This document shows, piece by piece, positions 23,174 to 29,611 of a DNA stretch of 30,808 nt. The translations under genes were made by a program, and so were the position numbers. The stretch's first letter is position 1; each line of letters starts with the position of its first letter. This stretch comes from CAZRHH01 sp964599885 (lineage in GTDB: Bacteria > Chloroflexota > Dehalococcoidia > DSTF01 > JACRBR01): positions 1 through 30,808 of the forward strand of contig CAZRHH010000034.1 in assembly GCA_964599885.1 (NCBI GenBank), given 5' to 3'. The notes under the pieces were generated by a model. That model was not told the DNA's origin and did no database searches. It was given only the letters and a program-made list of their open reading frames with translations.

Positions 23174-23215
23174 GGTGTCTGGTGTCTGTGGTCTGGTGTT
23201 TGGTGTCTGGTGTTT
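23174..23215 (+). repeat. GGTGTCT heptamer array, six units
   Basis: GGTGTCT, GGTGTCT, GTGGTCT, GGTGTTT, GGTGTCT, GGTGTTT in uninterrupted 7-base register, directly downstream of the GYD stop. Confidence 0.9.
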
Positions 23216-23227
23216 GGGCGTTCCCGG

Positions 23228-23255
23228 TTCACCACAGAGGCACAGAGGCACAGAG
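23228..23255 (+). repeat. CACAGAGG octamer repeat
   Basis: TTCAC then CACAGAGG, CACAGAGG, CACAGAG (units from 23233). Identical core to 24430-24456 and 10914. Confidence 0.88.
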
Positions 23256-23351
23256 TTCTCGGTGGGGTGGGTTGGCAACTGGTCGCCCGCGACGAGCCGC
23301 CCCAGTTCCTATTTTTCAGTTCCCGCCCCGCCAGCACGATAGAATCACGCC

Positions 23352-24362
23352 ATGACACTACGAGCAGCCGTCATTGGGCTTGGCGCGATGGGCGCGAACC
23401 ACGCGCGCGTGTTTGGCGAGATGGCGGGCGTTGAACTGGCCGCGGTCGTCGATAACGATGAGTCGCGCGTCGAACAGGCGACGCGCGGGCGCACGCTGCG
23501 CGGCTATACCGACTACCGCCGCATGCTCGATGAAGAGCGCATCGATCTGCTGACGATCGCCGTGCCGACGCGGCTGCATCTCGATGTCGGCGCGCACGTC
23601 ATCGAACGCGGCGTGCCGTTGCTGATCGAGAAGCCGCTCGCGGCGACGCTCGACGAAGGGCGGCGGCTGCGCGATCTCGCCGCGGCGGCGGGCGTGCTGA
23701 TGACGGCGGGGCACATCGAACGTTTCAACCCGGCCGTGATCGAGCTGAAGCGGCGCTTGCAGGCGGGCGAGCTCGGGCGTGTGTTCCAGGTACACGCGCG
23801 GCGCGTCGGGCCGTTTCCGGATCGCGTGCGTGATGTCGGCGTCGTGCTCGACCTGGCGCCGCACGACATCGACGTGATGCGCTTCCTGCTCGACAGCGAG
23901 ATCACGCGCGTGCATGCGGAGACGGAGCAGCGCATCAACACCGAGCACGAGGACATGCTGATCGGCATGCTGCGTTTCGCCAACGGCACGATCGGCGTGC
24001 TCGACATCAACTGGCTGACGCCGACGAAGATCCGCGAGCTGTCGGTGCTCGGCGAGCGCGGCATGTTCGTTGTCGACTATTTGGCGCGCGAGCTGACGTT
24101 CTACGAGAACGACGCCGCGCCCGCGGGCCAGCCTGCCGACTGGGCGGCGCGCCACCTCAAGGGCGTCAGCGAGGGACCGGTGCAGAAGCTGAAGATCGAA
24201 AAGCGTGAACCGTTGCGCGTCGAACTGGAAGCGTTCGTGGCGGCGGTGCGCGATGGTACAGCACCGGCCGTCACGCCAGACGACGCGCTGGCGGCGATCG
24301 CCGCGTCGGAAGCGCTCGTCGCGTCCGCGCGCGCGGGCGAGGGAGTGTCGCTTGTTGTTTAG
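23352..24362 (+). CDS. Gfo/Idh/MocA family dehydrogenase (WbpB/WlbA-like candidate)
   Basis: 336 residues. N-terminal Rossmann fold with GLGAMG (9-14) binds NAD(P). The EKP motif (Glu93-Lys94-Pro95) in LLIEKPLAATL is the family signature and Lys94 is catalytic. GHIERFNPA (120-128) and DLAPHDIDVM (167-176) match the sugar-acid 3-dehydrogenase subgroup that includes WbpB/WlbA, which oxidise UDP-GlcNAc uronic acid. The next gene encodes a nucleotide-sugar dehydrogenase that could make such a substrate, which supports this reading. The start has no clear ribosome binding site. Other sugar substrates are possible. Confidence 0.88.
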   Translation: MTLRAAVIGLGAMGANHARVFGEMAGVELAAVVDNDESRVEQATRGRTLRGYTDYRRMLDEERIDLLTIAVPTRLHLDVGAHVIERGVPLLIEKPLAATLDEGRRLRDLAAAAGVLMTAGHIERFNPAVIELKRRLQAGELGRVFQVHARRVGPFPDRVRDVGVVLDLAPHDIDVMRFLLDSEITRVHAETEQRINTEHEDMLIGMLRFANGTIGVLDINWLTPTKIRELSVLGERGMFVVDYLARELTFYENDAAPAGQPADWAARHLKGVSEGPVQKLKIEKREPLRVELEAFVAAVRDGTAPAVTPDDALAAIAASEALVASARAGEGVSLVV

Positions 24363-24370
24363 CGCGCGAC

Positions 24371-24456
24371 GGTTCACCGCAAAGGCGCAAAGGTCGCGAA
24401 GGAGCGCAAAGGTTTTCTCCTCTTTGGCTCACCACAGAGGCACAGAGGCACAGAGG
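24371..24456 (+). repeat. GCAAAGGC and CACAGAGG octamer repeats side by side
   Basis: GGTTCACCGCAAAGGCGCAA then AGGTCGCGAAGGAGCGCAAAGG (to 24412), then CTCAC and three perfect CACAGAGG units (24433-24456). Copies of the two families also found at 6689/8291 and 23228/10914. Confidence 0.88.
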
Positions 24457-24473
24457 TTTTTTCTCTCTAGTGG

Positions 24474-24492
24474 CACGGGCTTTCAGCCCGTG
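24474..24492. repeat. Dispersed hairpin CACGGGCT-TTC-AGCCCGTG
   Basis: Perfect 8-bp stem; exact reverse complement of the hairpin at 7450-7468. Confidence 0.82.
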
Positions 24493-24501
24493 TCGTACCC
24501 C

Positions 24502-24536
24502 GACCAGCGACCAGCGACCAGCGATTCAGCGACCAT
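24502..24536 (+). repeat. GACCAGC heptamer array just before a start codon
   Basis: Three perfect GACCAGC units (24502-24522), then GATTCAGC and GACCATC. The last unit ends six bases before the ATG of the nucleotide-sugar dehydrogenase, so no Shine-Dalgarno sequence remains in the normal window. The same unit occurs inside the gene at 10154. Confidence 0.88.
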
Positions 24537-24542
24537 CGCACA

Positions 24543-25802
24543 ATGAACGTCACCGTCGTCGGCCTCGGGAAGATCGGCGTGCCGCTGACGGTGCAGTTTG
24601 CGTCGAAGGGCGCGCGGGTCGTCGGCTACGACGTCAACGCCGAGCGGGTGGCGATGCTGAATGACAAGCGCAATCCGTTACCGGCCGAGCCGGGGCTCGA
24701 TGTGCTGATTCCCGGCCAGATCGTCAGCGGGGCGCTGCGGGCGACGACGGACGCGCGCGATGCGGTCGCCGACGCCGATGTCGTGATCCTGATCGTGCCG
24801 GTAGACATCGACGCGACGCAGCAGGCGGACTTCACGCTGCTCGATGCGGCGGTGGCGTCGATTGCGCCGCATCTGAAGCGTGGCGTGCTGGTGATCGTCG
24901 AGACAACCGTGCCGGTGGGGACGACGCGCAACCGCGTCGGCGCGGCAGTCGCCGCGGCGACCGGGATGATGCCGGGCAGCGACTTCTCGCTGGCGTTCTC
25001 ACCCGAGCGCGTATCATCGGGCACGGCGCTGCGCGATTTGCAGCGCTATCCGAAGATCGTCGGCGGCATCGACCCGCACAGCACGGCGCGCGCCGTCGAC
25101 TTCTACAGCGCGCTGCTCGACGCCGACGTGATGGCCGTGCGCGACGCGGAGACGGCGGAGTTCTCGAAGCTGGCCGAAACGACGTACCGCGACGTCAACA
25201 TCGCGCTGGCCAACGAGTTCGCGCGCGTCGCCGACCGTCTCGGCGTCGACGTGCGGCAGGCGATCGAGGCGGCGAACTCGCAGCCGTACTCGCACATCCA
25301 CACCCCGGGCGTCGGTGTCGGCGGCCACTGCATTCCGGTGTACCCATACTTTCTCGCCGACGACGGCACCGAACTGATCGGCGCGGCGCGGCGGATCAAC
25401 GACGGCATGGCGCATCACGCCGTGGCGAAGCTCGCGGCGGCGCTCGGCACGCTCGAGGGCGCGACGGTCGTCGTGCTGGGATTGGCGTATCGCGCCGGCG
25501 TGAAGGAGTCGCGTCATTCGAGCGCGCTGTTGCTGGCAGCGGTCGCCGCGGCGACCGGCGCGACCGTCTACGTCCACGACCCGCTGTACAGCGACGACGA
25601 AGTGCGCGCGCACGGCGTCGAGCCGCCGCCGGCGTTTCCGCTGCCGGCGGACGCGCTGGTGGTGCAGGCGTGGCACGAAGAGTACGCCGCGCTCGACTTG
25701 ACGCGCTTCCTCGGGCTGCGTGCGGTGCTCGACGGGCGCGGCGTGCTCGAACGCACGGCGATCGAGGCGCTGGGTGTGCAGTACGTGGCGGTTGGGGGAT
25801 GA
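24543..25802 (+). CDS. Nucleotide-sugar dehydrogenase (UDP-GlcNAc/ManNAc 6-dehydrogenase type)
   Basis: 419 residues. It oxidises the C6 hydroxyl of a UDP-sugar to a carboxylate with two NAD+. Visible features: Rossmann motif VGLGKIGVPL, EVETTVPVGTT-like IVETTVPVGTT (118-128), FSPERVSSG, KIVGG, active-site ETAEFSKLAETTYRDVNIALANE with Lys209 and Asn219-region, and the catalytic Cys263 in GVGVGGHCIPVYPYF. The C-terminal third has GLAYRAGVKESRHSSA and YVHDP, the UDP-binding domain. HCIPVYP is more like the WecC/WbpA (N-acetyl sugar) group than UDP-glucose dehydrogenase. Together with the Gfo/Idh gene it may make a UDP-acetamido uronic acid for surface polysaccharide. Confidence 0.93.
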   Translation: MNVTVVGLGKIGVPLTVQFASKGARVVGYDVNAERVAMLNDKRNPLPAEPGLDVLIPGQIVSGALRATTDARDAVADADVVILIVPVDIDATQQADFTLLDAAVASIAPHLKRGVLVIVETTVPVGTTRNRVGAAVAAATGMMPGSDFSLAFSPERVSSGTALRDLQRYPKIVGGIDPHSTARAVDFYSALLDADVMAVRDAETAEFSKLAETTYRDVNIALANEFARVADRLGVDVRQAIEAANSQPYSHIHTPGVGVGGHCIPVYPYFLADDGTELIGAARRINDGMAHHAVAKLAAALGTLEGATVVVLGLAYRAGVKESRHSSALLLAAVAAATGATVYVHDPLYSDDEVRAHGVEPPPAFPLPADALVVQAWHEEYAALDLTRFLGLRAVLDGRGVLERTAIEALGVQYVAVGG

Positions 25803-25839
25803 TGATGGCCGCTGGCTCTTCACAGATCGGGGATGCGTC

Positions 25840-26163
25840 ATGAGACGTTGGATCGCCATCGCGGTTTTGGCCACTTCGGTAATCACTTCAGTGATCATCG
25901 CGATAAGTCTGATCGCCACGAACGACGGAGCTGAGGTAAGCAAATTCGAGGGCTATTCGACTCCTTGTGGCTATGTCGAACCAGTCGCTGCTGAGAGTCG
26001 CCTACTGGACGATGTCCTGAACGATTTCGAATCCTCCGGCACGCCGCGGTCAGTTGAGCGGATCGACATCGACACAGAACCCCTACTGACCATTGCAGCG
26101 AAGGTCGAGCTGACCGTGCGAGCACCGGGCACAACGCCAGAAGTCGAGCCAACGTGCGCCTAA
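25840..26163 (+). CDS. Small hypothetical membrane-anchored protein
   Basis: 107 residues from ATG 25840. Basic start MRRW, one hydrophobic helix (about 5-27), then a soluble domain with two cysteines (TPCGYVEP near 43 and the C-terminal PTCA), which might pair outside the membrane. Less GC-rich codon use than the neighbours hints at recent arrival. No family is recognised and the ribosome binding site is weak. It follows the dehydrogenase by 37 bases in the same direction. Confidence 0.6.
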   Translation: MRRWIAIAVLATSVITSVIIAISLIATNDGAEVSKFEGYSTPCGYVEPVAAESRLLDDVLNDFESSGTPRSVERIDIDTEPLLTIAAKVELTVRAPGTTPEVEPTCA

Positions 26164-26166
26164 ACC

Positions 26167-26194
26167 GACCAACCTCCCACCTCTAACCTCCACC
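26167..26194 (+). repeat. CCAACCT-type heptamer array
   Basis: GACCAAC, CTCCCAC, CTCTAAC, CTCCACC in register, directly after a stop codon and 27 bases before the NifU-like start. Related to the right arm of the element at 9394-9419. Confidence 0.8.
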
Positions 26195-26221
26195 AACCCC
26201 CCGTGCTACCCTGAACGCAGC

Positions 26222-26524
26222 ATGACCACCGACACCACCACAACCGAACACGAAGCGTTCCTCGTCGAACTGGACGCCTGTCTCGATGAGATGCGGCCGT
26301 ATGTGCATTCGCACGGCGGCGAGCTGAATCTCGTCGAGTGGCTGCCGGATGAGGGGCGCCTGCGCCTGCAGCTCGCCGGATCGTGCCACGGCTGCCCGAT
26401 GAGCATGGTGACGATGAAGCTCGGCATCGAGCGCATCGTGCAGGACAGGTTTCCGCAGGTGAAGCAGGTGGAAGCGATCAAGGTCGACGATTTCGATTAC
26501 CCGGAGTTGGGGACTGGCGAATAG
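26222..26524 (+). CDS. NifU-like C-terminal domain protein (Fe-S scaffold/carrier)
   Basis: 100 residues. Contains LDEMRPYVHSHGGELNLVEW and the Fe-S ligand motif GSCHGCPMSMVTMKLGIERI with Cys55 and Cys58, the C-x-x-C of Nfu/NifU C-terminal domains. Pairs of such proteins hold a labile [4Fe-4S] cluster and pass it to target enzymes in the cytoplasm. Stand-alone domain of the normal length; no isc/suf genes are adjacent. Start lacks an evident Shine-Dalgarno sequence. Confidence 0.93.
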   Translation: MTTDTTTTEHEAFLVELDACLDEMRPYVHSHGGELNLVEWLPDEGRLRLQLAGSCHGCPMSMVTMKLGIERIVQDRFPQVKQVEAIKVDDFDYPELGTGE

Positions 26525-26542
26525 TTTTCGAAACTGCCATTA

Positions 26543-26566
26543 GTGGTTTGGGGATTGGTGATTGGG
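26543..26566 (+). repeat. Degenerate GGGGATT heptamer repeat
   Basis: GTGGTTT, GGGGATT, GGTGATT, GGG in register. Relative of the array at 414-463. First of a chain of repeats filling the 342-base gap 26525-26866. Confidence 0.65.
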
Positions 26567-26628
26567 ACGAACGCGCTGCGGCGCGTTTCTTGTTGTGCCA
26601 GGCAGACGCCTCCGGCCGACGGTTCGAC

Positions 26629-26642
26629 GGAGCTAAAGCTCC
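26629..26642. repeat. Dispersed hairpin GGAGCT-AA-AGCTCC
   Basis: Six-bp perfect stem followed by TCCGCTACG; core identical to the element at 18518-18535. Confidence 0.75.
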
Positions 26643-26693
26643 TCCGCTACGAAGCACCACTCGCCCGAGTTGTTTGACGTTTGACGCGTGGGC

Positions 26694-26715
26694 GGACAGG
26701 TCTGAAGACCTGTCC
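26694..26715. repeat. Dispersed hairpin GGACAGGTCT-GA-AGACCTGTCC
   Basis: Perfect 10-bp stem with GA loop, followed by CTACGAGG. A degenerate copy with the same borders (GGGCGGACAGG and CCCTACGAGG) is at 22722-22752. Confidence 0.85.
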
Positions 26716-26739
26716 CTACGAGGATAGTCGCTCCTCCGA

Positions 26740-26780
26740 CTCTTTGCGTTTCTCCTGCGCGCTTGGCGTCTCTGCGATGA
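26740..26780 (-). repeat. GCAAAG/GCAGAGACGC octamer-type repeat, minus orientation
   Basis: Minus-strand reading TCATCGCAGAGACGCCAAGC then GCGCAGGAGAAACGCAAAGAG. Degenerate relative of the GCAAAGGC elements. Confidence 0.6.
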
Positions 26781-26795
26781 ACTACGCGCGGTCGA

Positions 26796-26832
26796 ATGAA
26801 AGAGAAAGAGGCCGGACGATGTGTCCGGCCTC
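26796..26832 (-). terminator. Intrinsic terminator of the methyltransferase gene
   Basis: On the minus strand: perfect 10-bp stem GAGGCCGGAC - ACATC - GTCCGGCCTC followed by TTTCTCTTTCATTC, the T-rich tail expected for Rho-independent termination. It lies about 35 bases after the stop codon, beyond a heptamer array. Confidence 0.85.
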
Positions 26833-26860
26833 GACTTCTGACTTCCGACTTCTGACTTCC
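26833..26860 (+). repeat. GACTTCT/GACTTCC heptamer array
   Basis: GACTTCT, GACTTCC, GACTTCT, GACTTCC: a 14-base higher-order unit repeated twice. It lies between the methyltransferase stop codon (26867-26869) and its terminator hairpin, so it is transcribed in the 3' end of that mRNA. Confidence 0.88.
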
Positions 26861-26866
26861 GACGCC

Positions 26867-27937
26867 CTACTTCCGGGCGACGTAGTAGTTGTTGAAGACG
26901 TCGCCCTGCACTTGCGATACGCCGACGTCCTTGAAGCCGGCGTCGCGGAGCATCTGCATCGCCACCTGCTGCCCCCACGCCGTGCCCAGGCCGTCGCCGC
27001 CGAGCGCGAGCGATACCGTCATGCAGTGCATCGTCGAGATCGTGTAGAGGAACGGCGCCAGCGGATGCTCCATGTTGCCGGCGTGCGTGCTGTCCGCGGC
27101 GATGTCCACGCACAGGTACGCACCGCCCGGCCGCAGCGCATCGCTGATGCCCTGCAGCATGCTCGCGGGGTGCGCCTGGTCGTGTACCGAATCGAACGTC
27201 GTGATGAAGTCGAACTGCGCCGGCGTGCCGAGCTTCGCGGCGTCCTTCACTTCAAAGCGGGCGTTCTTCAGGCCGAGCGCCGCCGCTTCGGCACGGCCAC
27301 GCGCGATGCCTTCCTCCGAAAAGTCGTAACCGGTGAAGCGGCTGTTCGGGTACCGCTCCGCCATGATGTTGATCGCGTGTCCCGCGCCGCAGCCGACGTC
27401 CGCGACATCGATGCCCGCTTCGAGCCGCTCGACGAGCCCCTCGACCATCGGCAACTGCACGTCGATCAGCGTCGCGTCGAAGATGGCGGCGCTTTCTTCG
27501 CGCATCAGCTCCTGGAACTTCGGGTAGGCGGAGTACGGGACGCCGCCGCCGCGCTGAAACGCATCGACGATGCCGTCCTCCACATTCCCCATCAACGCGA
27601 AGTACTGCGTGATGCTCGCCAGGTTGCCGGGTCCCGCCGCGCGCGTCAACGATGCTGCGTGCTCCGGCGGCAGCGTGTATGTGGCGCCGATCGCGTCGTG
27701 TTCGACGATGCCGCCCGTCGTCATGGCGCCAAGCCATTCGCGGACGTAGCGCTCGTTCAGGCCGGCGACCTCGGCGATGCGTTCGCTGGTCGATGGCGGC
27801 AGCGTCGCGATCGTGTCGAAGAGTCCCGTCCGGTGGCCGATGCTGAGCATCAGCCCGAGTGACGCGCCGTTGATAATGCCAACGATCTTGCCGCCGAATT
27901 CTTCTGCCTTTGTCTGGTCAATCTGCTGCGTTGTCAT
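26867..27937 (-). CDS. Class I SAM-dependent methyltransferase with N-terminal winged helix
   Basis: 356 residues; AGGA precedes the ATG at 27935-27937 by about 9 bases. N-terminal part (15-110: LGLMLSIGHRTGLFDTIATL, SERIAEVAGLNERYVREWLGAM) is a winged-helix dimerisation domain. SAM-binding motif I is VADVGCGAG (178-186), with FTGYDFSEEGI as motif II (acidic Asp205) and a motif IV-like FDFITTFDSVHD. Layout matches the Rv2258c-like group of small-molecule methyltransferases. Substrate unknown. Divergent from a Crp-type regulator, with a CRP-like site near -41 of its predicted promoter, so it is probably controlled by that regulator. An intrinsic terminator follows. Confidence 0.92.
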   Translation of the reverse strand: MTTQQIDQTKAEEFGGKIVGIINGASLGLMLSIGHRTGLFDTIATLPPSTSERIAEVAGLNERYVREWLGAMTTGGIVEHDAIGATYTLPPEHAASLTRAAGPGNLASITQYFALMGNVEDGIVDAFQRGGGVPYSAYPKFQELMREESAAIFDATLIDVQLPMVEGLVERLEAGIDVADVGCGAGHAINIMAERYPNSRFTGYDFSEEGIARGRAEAAALGLKNARFEVKDAAKLGTPAQFDFITTFDSVHDQAHPASMLQGISDALRPGGAYLCVDIAADSTHAGNMEHPLAPFLYTISTMHCMTVSLALGGDGLGTAWGQQVAMQMLRDAGFKDVGVSQVQGDVFNNYYVARK

Positions 27938-28022
27938 CTGCTTTTTCCTTTCTGAATGAAGCTGTCTCGGCGAACACGCCTACTTGATGCCAGCAGTATC
28001 GGTGCTGCCCGGACGCCGGCGC

Positions 28023-28038
28023 TATGAACGCGTTCACA
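28023..28038. promoter_or_regulatory. CRP/FNR-like operator between divergent genes
   Basis: TATGA-ACGCGT-TCACA, one base away from the CRP consensus TGTGA-N6-TCACA, inside a 20-bp inverted repeat (28021-28040) with one mismatched pair. It is 20 bases from the start of the Crp-type regulator. For the methyltransferase, a candidate -10 GATACT (27995-28000, minus strand) would put the site centre about 40 bases upstream of its transcription start, the usual place for activation. For the regulator, a candidate -10 TATCAT (28046-28051) lies right after the site. Confidence 0.75.
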
Positions 28039-28057
28039 GCGGCACTATCATGTCCGC

Positions 28058-28741
28058 ATGAATGCGACGCTGTTCGCCCGTTCGCCCCTCCTCGGTCAGG
28101 TCGCGCCCGACGACCTGCGCGGCCTCATCGACAACGCCGACCGCTGCTCGTTCGCGGCCGGCCGGATGTTGTTCACCTACGGCGACCCCGGCGACTGCGT
28201 CTACGTCATCGTTAGCGGCAAGGTGAAGGTGTTTCTCGAAGGGGGCGACGGCGGCGAGATCGTCGTCGCCAATCGCGGGACCGGCGAGGTGCTGGGTGAG
28301 ATGTCGCTGCTCGATGGCCGGGAGCGCAGCGCCAGCGCGGCCGCAGCCGGCGACGTTACGGCGCTCCGTATATCGAGGCAGCAGTTCCGGACGTGGCTTG
28401 CGGAGCATCCGGCGGCCGCGTGGGCGGTGCTGGTGCAGCTTGCGACGCGGCTGCGCGAGGCGACGGACAAGGTCGGCGAGCTGGCACTTCTGCCGGTCGA
28501 AGCGCGCGTTGCGCGGCGGCTTTGGCACGAACTCGCCGCCGCAACCGGGGACGACGCGCCGGTGGTTGGCGCCCGCGCACGCGTACACCAGAGCGAGATG
28601 GCGGCGGCGCTCGGCGTCACGCGGGAGAGCGTGAACAAGCACCTGGCGCGGCTCAAAACCCGCGGCGTGATTTCGCTCGACGCAGGCACTGTCACGCTGC
28701 ACCAGCCCGACGTACTCCGCGCGCTGGCGGACGCGCTGTAG
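28058..28741 (+). CDS. Crp/Fnr family transcriptional regulator
   Basis: 227 residues. The N-terminal cyclic-nucleotide-binding-type domain has LFTYGDPGDCVYVIVSGKVKVFL and the phosphate cassette GEVLGEMSLLDGRERSASAAA (77-97) with Glu81, Arg90 and Ser91, so cAMP or a related ligand may bind. No Fe-S cysteine cluster of FNR type is visible. A long dimer helix follows, then the winged helix QSEMAAALGVTRESVNKHLARLKTRGVI (178-205). No Shine-Dalgarno is seen and a TATCAT box ends seven bases before the ATG, so the mRNA may be leaderless. The CRP-like site upstream suggests it regulates itself and the divergent methyltransferase. Confidence 0.94.
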   Translation: MNATLFARSPLLGQVAPDDLRGLIDNADRCSFAAGRMLFTYGDPGDCVYVIVSGKVKVFLEGGDGGEIVVANRGTGEVLGEMSLLDGRERSASAAAAGDVTALRISRQQFRTWLAEHPAAAWAVLVQLATRLREATDKVGELALLPVEARVARRLWHELAAATGDDAPVVGARARVHQSEMAAALGVTRESVNKHLARLKTRGVISLDAGTVTLHQPDVLRALADAL

Positions 28742-28770
28742 GATCGGCCGATCCGCTGGGCGTGACGACT

Positions 28771-28791
28771 GGTGTCTGGTGTGCGGTGTCT
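28771..28791 (+). repeat. GGTGTCT heptamers in a 5' leader
   Basis: GGTGTCT, GGTGTGC, GGTGTCT directly joined to the GAGGAG ribosome binding site of the DinB-like gene. A palindrome GGATCGGCCGATCC (28741-28754) lies just before. Confidence 0.78.
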
Positions 28792-28803
28792 GAGGAGCGT
28801 TAG

Positions 28804-29325
28804 ATGGACGCGATATTCGTAAAGGACGAGACGCTGACGCGGTTGGGCGACTCGCTGGCGACGATCGAGTCGTTCGCGCTGCTGGCGCCGCCAGCGTTCA
28901 CGCACGAAAACCCCGCGTGGTACGCGGCCGACGCCTGGAGCGTCGCGATGAACATTGCCCACATGGTGGTGTACGAGGAGTGCATCGGCGGGCCGCTGAT
29001 CGAAGCGCTCGCCGCCGGCAGCGATGGCGTCGGCGCGATCCGGTCAGATCTCGAGCAAATATTCCTTCCGGACGCGCAGAAGCTGTCGTCCGCGCCGATC
29101 GCGTCGTTGCTGGAGCGGCTACGGACGGTGCGCGATCGCGAGATCGCCGCCGTGGCAGCGATCGATGCTGTGCGCTTCAACGCGCCGATCACGCCGCTGT
29201 TCAGCGGACCGCAGCACGGCGGCACGATGCATTCGCCGGCGTTCGTCGCGACGAAGACGTTTCAACACACGTGGGAACACGGGAACGCGATCCCGCGGCT
29301 GGCGTTGTTCGCTCCGCGCGCATAA
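28804..29325 (+). CDS. DinB-like superfamily protein
   Basis: 173 residues; GAGGAG about 6 bases before the ATG. Predicted all-helical. WSVAMNIAHMVVYEE (45-59, His53) and KTFQHTWEHGNAI (151-163, His155, His159) place three histidines as in the metal site of DinB/YfiT four-helix-bundle proteins. Such proteins include thiol transferases and unknowns; the partner here is not evident. It is convergent with csrA, with a shared hairpin between. The family call rests on the His pattern and helical layout. Confidence 0.72.
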   Translation: MDAIFVKDETLTRLGDSLATIESFALLAPPAFTHENPAWYAADAWSVAMNIAHMVVYEECIGGPLIEALAAGSDGVGAIRSDLEQIFLPDAQKLSSAPIASLLERLRTVRDREIAAVAAIDAVRFNAPITPLFSGPQHGGTMHSPAFVATKTFQHTWEHGNAIPRLALFAPRA

Positions 29326-29328
29326 CGG

Positions 29329-29359
29329 ACGAAGGACCGCCCATTGGGCAGTCCTTCGT
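29329..29359. terminator. Two-way hairpin terminator between convergent genes
   Basis: ACGAAGGAC-C-GCCC-ATT-GGGC-A-GTCCTTCGT: two stacked perfect stems with one C-A mismatch, four bases after the DinB-like stop and 21 bases beyond the csrA stop. Serves both strands; no long T-run. Confidence 0.75.
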
Positions 29360-29380
29360 AGGCGAGGCTGAGGCGGGTGA

Positions 29381-29611
29381 TCAGGCAGAAGCGGCGGTCG
29401 AGCCGTTGGGCGCGCCGTTGCCGCTGGCGTTCTTCTTTTCGAATGGGCGGTCGCCGGAGCCTTCGGTCCACAGCTCCTGCCGCAGCACGGTGACTTCGCC
29501 GGGCGCGCTGATGCCAATCTTCACGCGGTCGCGCTCGACGCCGAGCACGCGCACGAGGATGTTGCCGGAGATGACGATTCCCTGATCTACTTTGCGGGTC
29601 AAGATGAGCAT
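29381..29611 (-). CDS. csrA: Carbon storage regulator CsrA
   Basis: 76 residues; GAAGGAG lies about 10 bases before the ATG at 29609-29611. MLILTRKVDQGIVISGNILVRVLGVERDRVKIGISAPGEVTVLRQEL is a complete CsrA domain with the RNA-contacting Leu4, Arg6 and Arg44. CsrA dimers bind GGA-containing hairpins in mRNA leaders and repress or activate translation. The C-terminal tail (49-76) is polar and low in complexity (GNGAPNGSTAASA). No fliW or flagellar gene is in the window, though these often accompany csrA outside the proteobacteria. Identification is firm. Confidence 0.96.
   Translation of the reverse strand: MLILTRKVDQGIVISGNILVRVLGVERDRVKIGISAPGEVTVLRQELWTEGSGDRPFEKKNASGNGAPNGSTAASA

Noticed and set aside
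26525..26866. Insertion-sequence remnant
   Set aside because: No transposase fragment in any frame, no long terminal inverted repeats and no target duplication; the repeats are short modules instead.
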